From JANQOH01 sp965201115 (GTDB taxonomy: Bacteria > Pseudomonadota > Alphaproteobacteria > UBA7887), in NCBI GenBank assembly GCA_965201115.1, contig OZ241745.1, positions 3,224,001 to 3,288,000 on the forward strand: 64,000 nt of DNA, written 5' to 3'. The notes under the pieces were generated by a model that worked only from the letters and a program-made list of their open reading frames with translations, made no database searches and was not told the DNA's origin. This document shows, one piece after another, positions 40,511 to 48,995 of this stretch (the stretch's first letter is position 1; each line of letters opens with the position of its first letter). Both the position numbers and the translations under genes were made by a program.

Positions 40511-43417
40511 ATGGCGCGGACGAGCGAGGCTGTGTTCAACGGTCATTTCGGCGAGGTCCTGCGGGGCAAGCATCCGCTGTGGCGGCGGGGGCTTGGCGTC
40601 GAGCAGACGGGCGTGTTCGCCGACGATCCGCGGTTGCGGCCGGATATCCTGATCCGGGCGCCGGATACGCAGCCGGTGGTTATCGAGACCGAGTTTGCGC
40701 CGGCGGCGTCGGTCGAGCGGGACGCGCGGTCGCGGCTCGGCAGAACGCCCGCCGGGGCCAGGGAGCCCATCGAGCAGGCCATTGCCGTTCGCGTTCCGGC
40801 CGCGCTCCGGGGCGGGCAGGAGCGCTTGGCCGAGCGCATCGCCGCCGCCGAGTTCGGGTATTGCGTGTTTTCGGGCGATCCGGCGGCGCCGGCGCGCTGG
40901 CCGCGCGCGGGGTGGCTCGCGGGCGGCATCGACCGCATCGCGGGCTGCGCCGAAGACGCGATGGTGTCGCAGCGGCTGATCGTCGAAAGCATGTCGATAC
41001 TCGAGGATGGCGTCCGCGTTGCGACCCGCGCGATCGCCGACGCGATGGCGCTGGATTTCACCGACACGGAGCCGGTTATCGCGCGCGTTCTCAACCAGCG
41101 CCCCGGCGAGCAGACGAACCGCATGGCGATGGCCATCGTCGCCAGCGCGCTGACCTTTCACGAGGCCATCTCCGGCAAGCACGGCATTCCGTCGCTTCGG
41201 GACTTGCAGACCCATCCGCGCCGCGTATTCCGGTCGGCATTGCTGGACTGCTGGGAGGACGTCCTGCAAAACATCAATTACTGGCCGATATTCAAGGTTG
41301 CGTCGGACATCATGATAAAAATACGGACAAATACGGCCGAGCGCATTCTCGACGCGCTGACCGACGCGGCGGAGCGGCTCGCCCGCATCGGCGTAACGGC
41401 GCGGCACGATCTGACGGGGCGGATGTTTCAGAGCCTGATCGCCGACCGGAAGTTTTTGGCGACCTTTTACACGCTGCCGACGAGCGCCGCGCTGCTTGCG
41501 GAAATGGCGGCGGCGCGGATGGACGCCGACTGGAGCGACCTCGAGGCATACCCCGATCGTTCGATCGCGGATCTGTCGTGCGGAACCGGGACGCTCCTCT
41601 CGGCCGCCTATCGCGCCGTTCTGGGCCGCTACCGGCGCGCCGGCGGCGATGACAGTCGCGTTCACGGTCGGATGATCGAGCGCGCCATCGTGGCGGCCGA
41701 CATCATGCCGGCGGCGGCGCATTTGTGCGCGTCGCAACTGTCGAGCGTTTGTCCTTCCGTGATTTTCGACAATACGCGGGTTTATACGATGCCTTACGGG
41801 GTCGGGGCGGGCGGCGAGCGCGATCGCGGCGTCGCCATCGGTTCGCTGGACCTGACCGCCGCGGCGCAGACGCGCTCGCTGTTCGCCACCGGTCAGCGCC
41901 GGACGGGCGGCGCCGGGGGCGACGTCGAGGTGAACGACGTCGAACTGCCGCACGAGTCGGTCGATCTCGTCGTCATGAACCCGCCGTTTACGCGGCCGAC
42001 GGGGCACGAAGCCGGGAAGATAGGCGTTCCCGTGCCTTCGTTTGCGGGCTTCGGCACGACCGAAGAGGAACAGCGGGCGATGTCGGCGCGCCTGACGGCC
42101 ATTCGCCGGCAACTCGCCGAGCCGGTCGGGCACGGGAATGCCGGCCTGGCGTCGAACTTTATCGATCTCGCGCACGCGAAGGTCCGGCGGGGCGGCGTCG
42201 TTGCGCTGGTTCTGCCGATCGCCGCCGTTCAGGGCAAGGCGTGGCGGGCGGTTCGCGATCTGCTCGCGCGCCGCTACGAGGACGTTACAGTGGTGAGCAT
42301 CGCCGCCGCGGGCGTTTTGGAGCGCGCGTTTTCGTCCGATACGGGTATCGCGGAAGCCCTTGTTATCGCGACGAAGCGCCGCGGCGGCAACGGCGCGGGC
42401 GGCGATGCGCTGTTCGTCAATCTCCGCCGCCGTCCCGCGAGCCTGCTCGAGGCCGCCGAGACTGCCGCGGTCGCCTCGCGGCTTCCGGCCCGACCGGTCG
42501 CCGGGGTTTTCCGCGCCGGGGAACAGGCTCTCGGCAGTTACATCCGGGCGCCCTTGGGCGAGGGCGGGTGCGCGGGGCTGCGCGAGACCGCGCTGGCCGA
42601 CGCCATGATAGCGTTGCGCGGCGGGGAACTGCGCATGCCGCGCTATCGCGGCCGCCATCGCATTCCCGTTGCGCCGCTCGGCGCGCTCGGCGCGCGCGGC
42701 CTGTATCCTCTCGACATCGGGACCGGCAGGGACGAGACGCCGCCGATCCGCGGGCCGTTCAAGGTCGTTCCCCTGAGCGGCGTGCCCAGCTACCCCATCC
42801 TGTGGGGCCATGACGCCGCGCGCGAGCGGCGCCTGATCGTGCCGCCGGATTCCCAAGGCGAAGTGCGCCCGGATTGCGAGGACCGCGCCCTGGCCGCGTG
42901 GGAGACCGCGGCCCGGCTTCACTTCAACCGCGATTTCCGGCTGAGTTCGCAGAGCCTGGCGGCGTGCCTGACGCCGGAAGCGGCGCTCGGCGGGCGCGCC
43001 TGGCCGAATTTCCGGCTCGCCGACGCGCGGTGGGAAGAGATCGTCGCGCTGTGGGCGAACTCCACGCCGGGGCTGATGAGTTTTTGGTGGGCCGGGTCGC
43101 GGCAGCAGCAGGGCCGGACCGTGCTGACGATTACGACGCTTCCCGCCTTGCCGGCGCTGGACCCGCGCGGCTTGCCGCCGGGCGCGCTGGAGCGCGGCGC
43201 CGGGATTTTCTCGGAGTTCCGCAACGCGCCGCTGCTGCCGGCGAACGAAGCGTGGCGCGACGAGACCCGCCAAGCGCTCGACCGCGCGCTCCTGGTCGGC
43301 CTGCTGGAACTGCCGGAAGCCGTGCTCGCGCCGCTCGGCCGCCTGCGTCTCCAGTGGTGCGCCGAACCATCGGTACACGGGGGCAAACGCACCGCGCCGC
43401 CGACGGAGACGGAATGA
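40511..43417 (+). CDS. Single-chain nuclease-N6-adenine methylase (type IIG-like)
   Basis: A 968-residue protein. The N-terminus (about 30-130) resembles a PD-(D/E)xK nuclease: RPDILIRAP (Asp45) then PVVIETEFAP (Glu59-x-Glu61). A helical region (about 165-330) leads to a gamma-class N6 methylase: SAM motif IADLSCGTGTLLSAAY (Asp354) and catalytic NPPF at 490-493 (DLVVMNPPFTRPTG). The last third (about 660-950) is likely the target-recognition part. Order nuclease-helical-methylase-TRD is that of type IIG enzymes. Glu-x-Glu instead of Glu-x-Lys leaves nuclease activity in doubt. No separate specificity or restriction subunit is adjacent. ATG 40511 has only a weak GGGGCGGACGG site. Confidence 0.82.
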   Translation: MARTSEAVFNGHFGEVLRGKHPLWRRGLGVEQTGVFADDPRLRPDILIRAPDTQPVVIETEFAPAASVERDARSRLGRTPAGAREPIEQAIAVRVPAALRGGQERLAERIAAAEFGYCVFSGDPAAPARWPRAGWLAGGIDRIAGCAEDAMVSQRLIVESMSILEDGVRVATRAIADAMALDFTDTEPVIARVLNQRPGEQTNRMAMAIVASALTFHEAISGKHGIPSLRDLQTHPRRVFRSALLDCWEDVLQNINYWPIFKVASDIMIKIRTNTAERILDALTDAAERLARIGVTARHDLTGRMFQSLIADRKFLATFYTLPTSAALLAEMAAARMDADWSDLEAYPDRSIADLSCGTGTLLSAAYRAVLGRYRRAGGDDSRVHGRMIERAIVAADIMPAAAHLCASQLSSVCPSVIFDNTRVYTMPYGVGAGGERDRGVAIGSLDLTAAAQTRSLFATGQRRTGGAGGDVEVNDVELPHESVDLVVMNPPFTRPTGHEAGKIGVPVPSFAGFGTTEEEQRAMSARLTAIRRQLAEPVGHGNAGLASNFIDLAHAKVRRGGVVALVLPIAAVQGKAWRAVRDLLARRYEDVTVVSIAAAGVLERAFSSDTGIAEALVIATKRRGGNGAGGDALFVNLRRRPASLLEAAETAAVASRLPARPVAGVFRAGEQALGSYIRAPLGEGGCAGLRETALADAMIALRGGELRMPRYRGRHRIPVAPLGALGARGLYPLDIGTGRDETPPIRGPFKVVPLSGVPSYPILWGHDAARERRLIVPPDSQGEVRPDCEDRALAAWETAARLHFNRDFRLSSQSLAACLTPEAALGGRAWPNFRLADARWEEIVALWANSTPGLMSFWWAGSRQQQGRTVLTITTLPALPALDPRGLPPGALERGAGIFSEFRNAPLLPANEAWRDETRQALDRALLVGLLELPEAVLAPLGRLRLQWCAEPSVHGGKRTAPPTETE

Positions 43418-43482
43418 ACGTGCGCCGGGGCGGCGCCGGCGGCGTTCAAGCCGGGCGTCTCGATCGCTGCGCCGCATGGATA

Positions 43483-43537
43483 CGTGCGGGCGAGACGCCC
43501 GCGCACCCAAGAAGTCCGCGCCTTCGGCGCGACGGCG
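43483..43537 (+). repeat. REP-like two-hairpin element, copy F
   Basis: CGTGCGGGCGAGACGCCCGC hairpin, CCCAAGAAGTC linker, GCGCCTTCGGCGC. It lies in the 303-bp gap after the nuclease-methylase gene; the rest of the gap holds the promoter of the ankyrin gene. Confidence 0.85.
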
Positions 43538-43635
43538 CCCGAACCCGCCGAGCGAAAAACGCGGCCCATGTACATACGATTCGCCAGTTGAGCGAGGGGA
43601 TATTATCATCGTTCCGTGGCGCGGTCGAAGGTTCG

Positions 43636-43664
43636 TTGACACACGGCGGCGAGCATGGCAATAC
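43636..43664 (+). promoter_or_regulatory. Candidate promoter of the ankyrin lipoprotein gene
   Basis: TTGACA at 43636-43641, a 17-bp spacer, and CAATAC at 43659-43664. The predicted start near 43671 supports translation from ATG 43721 rather than the in-frame ATG at 43655, which would overlap the promoter. Confidence 0.45.
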
Positions 43665-43720
43665 ATGACTCGATCACGCTGCGGGCCGAGGCAACGGCCG
43701 ACTTTCGGGGTGAGTGTGCG

Positions 43721-44809
43721 ATGACAAGTACCGGACGAACAGTCTCTGGGGAACGGGTTTCCGCCGCTGGCCCCGGGCGCGCCGTCCGGCGCCTGTGCGT
43801 GGCGGCGTTCGTGCTTGCTCCGCTTGCCAGCTGCGGGCCGGGACCGGGCCATCCGTGCGTATGGTACGACAAACCTTATTATTGGCGTGGCGTGTCTGCG
43901 GCGGATGTGCGCGAGTGCGTCGCGCGTGGCGCCGATGTGACGGAGGGTTATTTCGCCCGTTCGGGGCGGAAGCCGCTCCATTTTGCCGCGGCGCTGAGCG
44001 GCGACCCGGCGGTAATCGAGGCGTTGTTGGCCGCCGGCGCGCCCATCGCCGCCCGCGAGATCGACCGGGGCCAAACGGCTCTGCACGGGGCGGCGCGCGC
44101 CAACGGCAACCCCGCTGTGGTAGAGGCACTGATTCGCGGAGGCGCAGAAGTAAATGCCCGCGATAGTTGGGCCGGTAGTACGCCCCTCCATCTCGCCACG
44201 TTCAACGAGAATAATCCCGCCGGCATAATCGCAGCTCTGATCCGTGGCGGCGCGAACACGAATGCGCGCGATGAAGATGGCGAAACGCCGCTGCAAGTGG
44301 CGGAGCGGAATGGCAATACGCAGGCGGCGGCGGCGATTCGCGAGACCGTCGCGGCGTTGCAAGAGGAGCGGCGGCGGCAACGCGCGCAGGCGGACGAACA
44401 GCGTCGCCGCGAGCAGGCCGCGGCCGAGGAGCGGCGCCGTCGCGAGCGACAAGCAGCCGAACAGCGTCGCCGCGAGCAGGCCGCGGCCGAGGAGCGTCGC
44501 CAGCGGGAGCGACAAGCAGCCGAGCAACGCCGGCAGAGGGAAGCGGAGGAGCGCCGCCGCCGCGAGCAAGAGGCCGCCGAAACGCCCGCGCCGCCCGCCG
44601 GACCGCCCCCGCCGGAGGCCGTCAGCGAGGCGCAGGAACTGCTGATCGATTTGGGCTACGATCCCGGCCCGGTCGACGGAAACTGGAGCGGGCCGACGGC
44701 GCGGGCGTACAGGGGGTTCTTGTTGGACAGCAGTCTGCCGGCGACCGCACTCATGACTCCGGACGGGTTGCGCGCGTTGCGGCGGGCGGCGGCGGACGCC
44801 GACCGGTAG
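43721..44809 (+). CDS. Ankyrin-repeat lipoprotein with coiled coil and peptidoglycan-binding domain
   Basis: A 362-residue exported protein. A signal sequence ends at a lipobox (VLAPLASC). Ankyrin repeats follow (about 50-205), e.g. KPLHFAAALSGDPAVIEALL, QTALHGAARANGNPAVVEAL, STPLHLATFNENNPAGIIAA. A highly charged coiled coil of QRRREQAAAEERRRRERQAA repeats comes next (about 210-290). The C-terminal PG_binding_1 domain (about 305-360) reads VSEAQELLIDLGYDPGPVDG, then NWSGPTARAYRGFL. The layout suggests an outer-membrane lipoprotein spanning to peptidoglycan. The next gene starts immediately after the stop. The same peptidoglycan-binding module occurs in the MORN protein at 47.4 kb. Confidence 0.85.
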   Translation: MTSTGRTVSGERVSAAGPGRAVRRLCVAAFVLAPLASCGPGPGHPCVWYDKPYYWRGVSAADVRECVARGADVTEGYFARSGRKPLHFAAALSGDPAVIEALLAAGAPIAAREIDRGQTALHGAARANGNPAVVEALIRGGAEVNARDSWAGSTPLHLATFNENNPAGIIAALIRGGANTNARDEDGETPLQVAERNGNTQAAAAIRETVAALQEERRRQRAQADEQRRREQAAAEERRRRERQAAEQRRREQAAAEERRQRERQAAEQRRQREAEERRRREQEAAETPAPPAGPPPPEAVSEAQELLIDLGYDPGPVDGNWSGPTARAYRGFLLDSSLPATALMTPDGLRALRRAAADADR

Positions 44810-44857
44810 ATGGCCGCGACCCGCCGGAGGATGCGCGCCGCCGGAGGCGGCGCGGCA

Positions 44858-45802
44858 ATGCATCGGGGGCTCCGCGTACCGCGCCTTGCCGCCATTGCGC
44901 TCTTGCTCGCGGCGGCGGCGCTTGCGCCCGGCGCCGCGGCGGCGCAGGGCTCTTCGGCGCGCGTTTTCGCGGCCCACGCCCTGGCGCTTCGCGCGTCCGG
45001 CGTCGCGGGAGGCGCGGCGGCGGCGGCGGTTCTGGCGGCCGCGCCGGGCGCCGGCGCCTTCGAGGCGAAGGAGGCCCTGCCCGATCTGTGGAGCCCTTTC
45101 TTCGCGAACACGGTAGTCAAGCTCGCGCGCCTGCATTCCCCGGGGCCTGTTGCGCTCTACTACAATCCGCTTCTGGATATAGCCCTGTTGACGTTCTGGG
45201 AGCGGCGGGACGCGGGTTATTTCCCGGTGTCGGCGCGCGCGCTTCCCGGCGAGCGACTTGCGGACCCGGATTCGGTATTCGCGCTTGCGCCGCCCTGGAT
45301 GCGTTCCCGCGATGGGCCGTTGCAAGCCCTCCTCCGGATCGCGCCGACGCGTCTCGACTCCTTCCTGCGGGCGCATCCGGCGGCGGCGAGCGAGGCGGGC
45401 CGCGATTCGGCGAACTTTGCCTCGGCGGCGGCGGACATGCGGGCCGCGCTGCCCCGGCTCCTGTGGAGCGCGACCGAGGCGCTTCGGTGGATCGACGGCG
45501 GAATCCCCTGGCTCGAGGCGGTTCTTGCCGAAATCGAACGGGCATTGGCCGCATCCGCCCCGGCCGCGTTGATCGAAGCCGCGCCGGACACCGACCCGGA
45601 GACCGCCGCGGCGCTTGTCGGTCTGCCGCCCGCCTTCGCGGACGAACTCGGCCTCGACATGATTCTGGAAGCGGGGCGGGACGGACGGTTACTTTTCGCG
45701 TCGCTCCCCGAGGACGGACACATCTACGTCGTAGCGGAGTGCCGCGTGGCCGGGACGGATTGCGCGCTTGTCCGGCTCGCGCTGCTCCCCGTGCTCGGAT
45801 AG
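44858..45802 (+). CDS. Exported protein of unknown function
   Basis: About 314 residues from ATG 44858, which has a GGAGG site and starts the signal peptide MHRGLRVPRLAAIALLLAAA (cleavage near AAA-QG). An upstream in-frame ATG at 44810 directly abuts the ankyrin stop but has no ribosome site. No domain is recognised. The mature protein is Ala-rich and helical, with segments KLARLHSPGPVALYYNPLLD and LLFASLPEDGHIYVVAECRV, and two cysteines near the C-terminus (AECRVAGTDC). It is followed after about 40 bases by another secreted-protein gene, so the three probably form one unit for an envelope function. Confidence 0.7.
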   Translation: MHRGLRVPRLAAIALLLAAAALAPGAAAAQGSSARVFAAHALALRASGVAGGAAAAAVLAAAPGAGAFEAKEALPDLWSPFFANTVVKLARLHSPGPVALYYNPLLDIALLTFWERRDAGYFPVSARALPGERLADPDSVFALAPPWMRSRDGPLQALLRIAPTRLDSFLRAHPAAASEAGRDSANFASAAADMRAALPRLLWSATEALRWIDGGIPWLEAVLAEIERALAASAPAALIEAAPDTDPETAAALVGLPPAFADELGLDMILEAGRDGRLLFASLPEDGHIYVVAECRVAGTDCALVRLALLPVLG

Positions 45803-45841
45803 CCGCGGCGACGGCCCCCGGCGGGAAACGGAGAATCGACG

Positions 45842-47173
45842 ATGACCGGCTTCTGCGCGGCCTTTCGCGGTGGATTAATCGCCTGCGCGATCGGGGCGCC
45901 GGTCTTGGCGGCCCTGCTTTTCGCCGCCGCGCCCGCCGACGCCGGCTTGTTGAGAAACGCGCCGGGCGTCGGTCCCGTCGCCCTTGCGCATCGCAGTTTG
46001 AACAAGAACCTCGTGGGAGGATTGAGCGGCGCGCTCGATCGCGCCTTCCGGGGCGCCGTGTCGGACGATTCGGGGGAAGTGGACGCGGCCTTCGACGATG
46101 CCATGCATGCCGTGGGCAAGACCGCGCGGGACATGATCCCCGGGGCTTGGCTCTTCGACTCGATGGGCAAACGGCTGAAGACTGCCGCGGAGAACGTTCG
46201 CAGATTCTTCGGCGACGCCCGCGCCGCTCTGGACCCCTTCGGCCAGGCCGAGGCGGAGGTTCTCGATGGCGGTCCGCTGGCCCGCCCGGAGATTCGCCCG
46301 CCGTCCGAGGCTGGCGGCGATGATTGGGATGAATTGATGAACGAGTGGGCCGGAGCGACCCCGCGAAGCGGCAGAGGATCGGAACGGCAAGCGGAAAACG
46401 ACGTTTCGGCTGGCGGCGGCGATGCGTGGGCGGAGGTTATGAACGAGCGCGCAGGGGCAGCGGCGCCGACCGGCGGGGGCGGTACGGGCCGTTCGGCCGG
46501 CGGCGATGCGTGGGCGGAGGTTATGAACGAGCGCGCGGGGGCGGCGGCGTCGACCGACGGGGGCGGCGCGGGCCGTTCGGCCGGCCGCGATGCCTGGGCG
46601 GAGGTAATGAATGAGCGCGCCGAAGCGGCGACACCGACCGGCGACGGCGCGGAGCAGCCAGTGGAAAGCGATGTTCGGGTGGGCAACGGCGCTCGGGAGG
46701 AGGCGGGGAACGAGGGGGCGGAGGCAGATCGGAACTTGCGGGCGCCGGAAGGAAGGTCGGATCGCGAAACGGTTCCGCTGGCGCAGCGCGCGGAAGAGCG
46801 GCGCGCTCCGCCGCCGCCGCGGGATGTCGATCCTCCGTCCGGTTCCTATTCCTGCGAGGAAACCGGGCCGCTTGTGGAGAAAGCCATTAAGGAGGCCAGA
46901 GATAGAGGAACCCAAGGTTCGACGGTCACCACCTATTGTGCGATGGCCAATGTCCAACGGGCAGCGCTATGGGGTATGCTCCAGTGTTTAAACGATCCGA
47001 ATCTCGGCTCCAGCGTGGGCGCGAGCGCGACGGACCGGGCCGGCGCACGGCGGGCCTTGCGTGGGGAGATATCCAAAGTTCGACAATTCATCGCACAAAC
47101 CATCGAAGGGGTGCGCGCCCTGTCCGATGGGGACGGCGCATGCGAATGCTGGTCGAGGATATGCGCGGATTGA
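45842..47173 (+). CDS. Secreted repeat-containing protein of unknown function
   Basis: A 443-residue protein with an N-terminal signal or membrane anchor (GLIACAIGAPVLAALLFAAA, cleavage near ADA-G). The middle has four copies of a DAWAEVMNERAGA motif, the best three spaced by exactly 28 residues (84 bp; DNA copies at 46421 and 46505 are near identical). A long acidic low-complexity linker follows. The C-terminal domain (about 340-443) has four or more cysteines (YSCEETG, TYCAMANV, LQCLNDP, ACECWSRICAD), suggesting disulfides. No family is recognised. It is last in the apparent ankyrin-exported protein cluster. Confidence 0.7.
   Translation: MTGFCAAFRGGLIACAIGAPVLAALLFAAAPADAGLLRNAPGVGPVALAHRSLNKNLVGGLSGALDRAFRGAVSDDSGEVDAAFDDAMHAVGKTARDMIPGAWLFDSMGKRLKTAAENVRRFFGDARAALDPFGQAEAEVLDGGPLARPEIRPPSEAGGDDWDELMNEWAGATPRSGRGSERQAENDVSAGGGDAWAEVMNERAGAAAPTGGGGTGRSAGGDAWAEVMNERAGAAASTDGGGAGRSAGRDAWAEVMNERAEAATPTGDGAEQPVESDVRVGNGAREEAGNEGAEADRNLRAPEGRSDRETVPLAQRAEERRAPPPPRDVDPPSGSYSCEETGPLVEKAIKEARDRGTQGSTVTTYCAMANVQRAALWGMLQCLNDPNLGSSVGASATDRAGARRALRGEISKVRQFIAQTIEGVRALSDGDGACECWSRICAD
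46421..46650 (+). repeat. 84-bp in-frame tandem repeats
   Basis: GATGCGTGGGCGGAGGTTAT begins copies at 46421 and 46505; a third, diverged copy begins at about 46589 (GATGCCTGGGCGGAGGTAAT). Each encodes 28 residues of the secreted protein. Confidence 0.85.
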
Positions 47174-47408
47174 GATTCCACGATACGGAGTCCTCCGCTC
47201 GAAAATTGGCTTCGGGTTTGGATCGACCGGCGCTCGACCTTGGAATTATATGATCGTATCGTGAACAAATCGTGTTGTGCGCCAAGGCGTTCGATAAGCC
47301 AGCGGCCTCAGGCCGCCGTGACTCCCTTTAGTTCCCCGAGTGCGCTACACTGTAGGCGCGCGCAAACCGCAGTCGATGCTTTCAAGCGCCATTATTCAGC
47401 CCATACCT

Positions 47409-48575
47409 CTAAAATCCGCAAGATTCCAAAGTTGTGAGTACCGCCCAACGGCCATCGCTTTCATCATAACATCCTCTTGACCATTCGCCTACAAAGTTGT
47501 TCCCATTGGCGTCGGTGAATGCTCCCCATCCCTGCGGTTTGTCGTTGCGCCAGTTGCCTTCGTAACGCTCACCATTGGGCCATGTATGGGTTCCTTGGCC
47601 ATTCATCTTGCCATTGCGCCAGTTGCCCACGCGACGCTCACCATTGGGCCATGTATAGGTTCCTTGGCCGTTTCTCTTGTCGTCGCGCCAGTTGCCTTCG
47701 TAACGCTGACCATTGGGCCATGTATGGGTTCCTTGGCCATTCATCTTGTCATTGCGCCAGTTGCCCACGTGACGCTCACCATTGGGCCATGTATGGGTTC
47801 CTTGGCCGTTTCTCTTGTCGTCGCGCCAGTTGCCTTCGTAACGCTGACCATTGGGCCATGTACGGGTTCCTTGGCCATTCGCCTTGTCATTGCGCCAGTT
47901 GCCCACGTGACGCTCACCATTGGGCCATGTATGGGTTCCTTGGCCGTGCTGCTCGCTGTCACGCCAGATGGGCGCCGTTGGCGCCTGCTGCGCTGCGAGG
48001 CGGCGAAGCGCGCGCAGTGTGTCCGGCGTCAGGCTGTCGGCGGCGGGAAGGCCGGCGTCGCGCAAGAATGCGCGAAAGGCGCTCGCCGTGCGCCCGCCCC
48101 ATATTCCATCCGCCGGATCGGGGCGATAACCCAACGCGGCGAGAAGGTCTTGCGCCTCCCGAACGGCCTCCGGCGGCGGCGGCGGGGTTGGCGGGGCCGG
48201 GCGGTCGGCCGCTTCTTGCGGACGAGCCGCGAGGCGGCGAAGCGCGCGCAGCGCGTCCGGCGTCAGGCTGTCGGCGGCGGGAAGGCCGGCGTCGCGCAAG
48301 AATGCGCGAAAGGCGATCGCCGTGCGTCGGCCCCAGACGCCGTCGGCCGGACCGGGGCGATAGCCCAACGCGGCGAGAAGGTCTTGCGTCTCCCGAACGA
48401 CGTCCGGAGACGGCGGCCCGGCGTCCGGCGCGGCGGTTGTCGCCAGGTAGAGCGGGCGCGGGTCGACCGACGCCGCGTCCCATGCGCCCCAAATCGGCCC
48501 GGCATGCGCCGACGCGCATACCGTCATCGTTATCGCCAAGGCCGCCAGAATCGCTTTGGATACGCCGCGAAACAT
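47409..48575 (-). CDS. Exported MORN-repeat protein with two peptidoglycan-binding domains
   Basis: A 388-residue exported protein. Signal peptide MFRGVSKAILAALAITMTVC (cleavage near AHA-G). Two PG_binding_1 modules follow (about 60-115 and 138-190), each with QDLLAALGYRPxPADGxWG and AFRAFLRDAGLPAADSLTPD. Then six full and one partial MORN repeats of 23 residues, such as NGQGTHTWPNGERHVGNWRN (about 200-370). The DNA repeat is 69 bp with a 138-bp higher order, since GERHVGN and GQRYEGN units alternate. The start at ATG 48575 is supported by GAGGAGG. MORN repeats may bind lipid or peptidoglycan; the whole suggests a cell-wall-associated scaffold. Confidence 0.88.
   Translation of the reverse strand: MFRGVSKAILAALAITMTVCASAHAGPIWGAWDAASVDPRPLYLATTAAPDAGPPSPDVVRETQDLLAALGYRPGPADGVWGRRTAIAFRAFLRDAGLPAADSLTPDALRALRRLAARPQEAADRPAPPTPPPPPEAVREAQDLLAALGYRPDPADGIWGGRTASAFRAFLRDAGLPAADSLTPDTLRALRRLAAQQAPTAPIWRDSEQHGQGTHTWPNGERHVGNWRNDKANGQGTRTWPNGQRYEGNWRDDKRNGQGTHTWPNGERHVGNWRNDKMNGQGTHTWPNGQRYEGNWRDDKRNGQGTYTWPNGERRVGNWRNGKMNGQGTHTWPNGERYEGNWRNDKPQGWGAFTDANGNNFVGEWSRGCYDESDGRWAVLTTLESCGF
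47478..47945 (-). repeat. 69-bp MORN-coding tandem repeats
   Basis: The unit CCATTGGGCCATGTATGGGT, as read on the plus strand, recurs every 69 bp; alternating versions give a 138-bp superunit. Near identity of copies implies recent expansion or gene conversion. Confidence 0.88.
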
Positions 48576-48803
48576 GCTCTGCCTCCTCACGGGCCCGAAA
48601 TCGCTCGCTCGCAATATATGAGCGCGAACGCCCGCGGCGCGCAAGCAGCCTCACCCGCGGCGAGCGGCGGCTCGTAGAGCCGCACATGCCCCGCCGAACC
48701 CGCGGGAGCGGCGGCGAACAACCACCCTGCGCAAGACCGCCGCGAAGGCTCCGGGGCGGGGCGGCTGTGCGCACTTCCCCGTTTGTATTGCTCGGCGTGC
48801 GGA

Positions 48804-48850
48804 CGTGCGGGCGGGGACGCCCGCGGTCCCGGGCCCCGCCTTCGGCGGGG
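48804..48850 (+). repeat. REP-like two-hairpin element, copy G
   Basis: CGTGCGGGCGGGGACGCCCG hairpin, GGTCCCGGG linker, CCCCGCCTTCGGCGGGG. It lies in the 420-bp gap between the MORN gene start and the aminotransferase stop. Confidence 0.85.
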
Positions 48851-48938
48851 TTGTCGTGTGCGCGGGCGTCTCGACGCTACGGGCGCCGGGGAGGGGGCGA
48901 CGACTGTGCTTCCACGGCAACATCGCGCTCTGCGGAAA

Positions 48939-48990
48939 CATGCGGGCGAGACGCCCGCGCATCCAGGCAGTCCGTGCCTTCGGCGCCTTT
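48939..48990 (+). repeat. REP-like two-hairpin element, copy H
   Basis: CATGCGGGCGAGACGCCCGC hairpin, ATCCAGGCAGTC linker, GTGCCTTCGGCGCC. It ends a few bases before the aminotransferase stop codon. No other feature is seen in this gap. Confidence 0.82.
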
Positions 48991-48995
48991 GTGGG

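Noticed and set aside
40172..45376. A 1,734-residue open frame on the minus strand
   Set aside because: It is antisense to tauC, the nuclease-methylase and the ankyrin and exported-protein genes, is Arg/Pro-rich and matches no fold. It arises because stop codons are rare at high GC.
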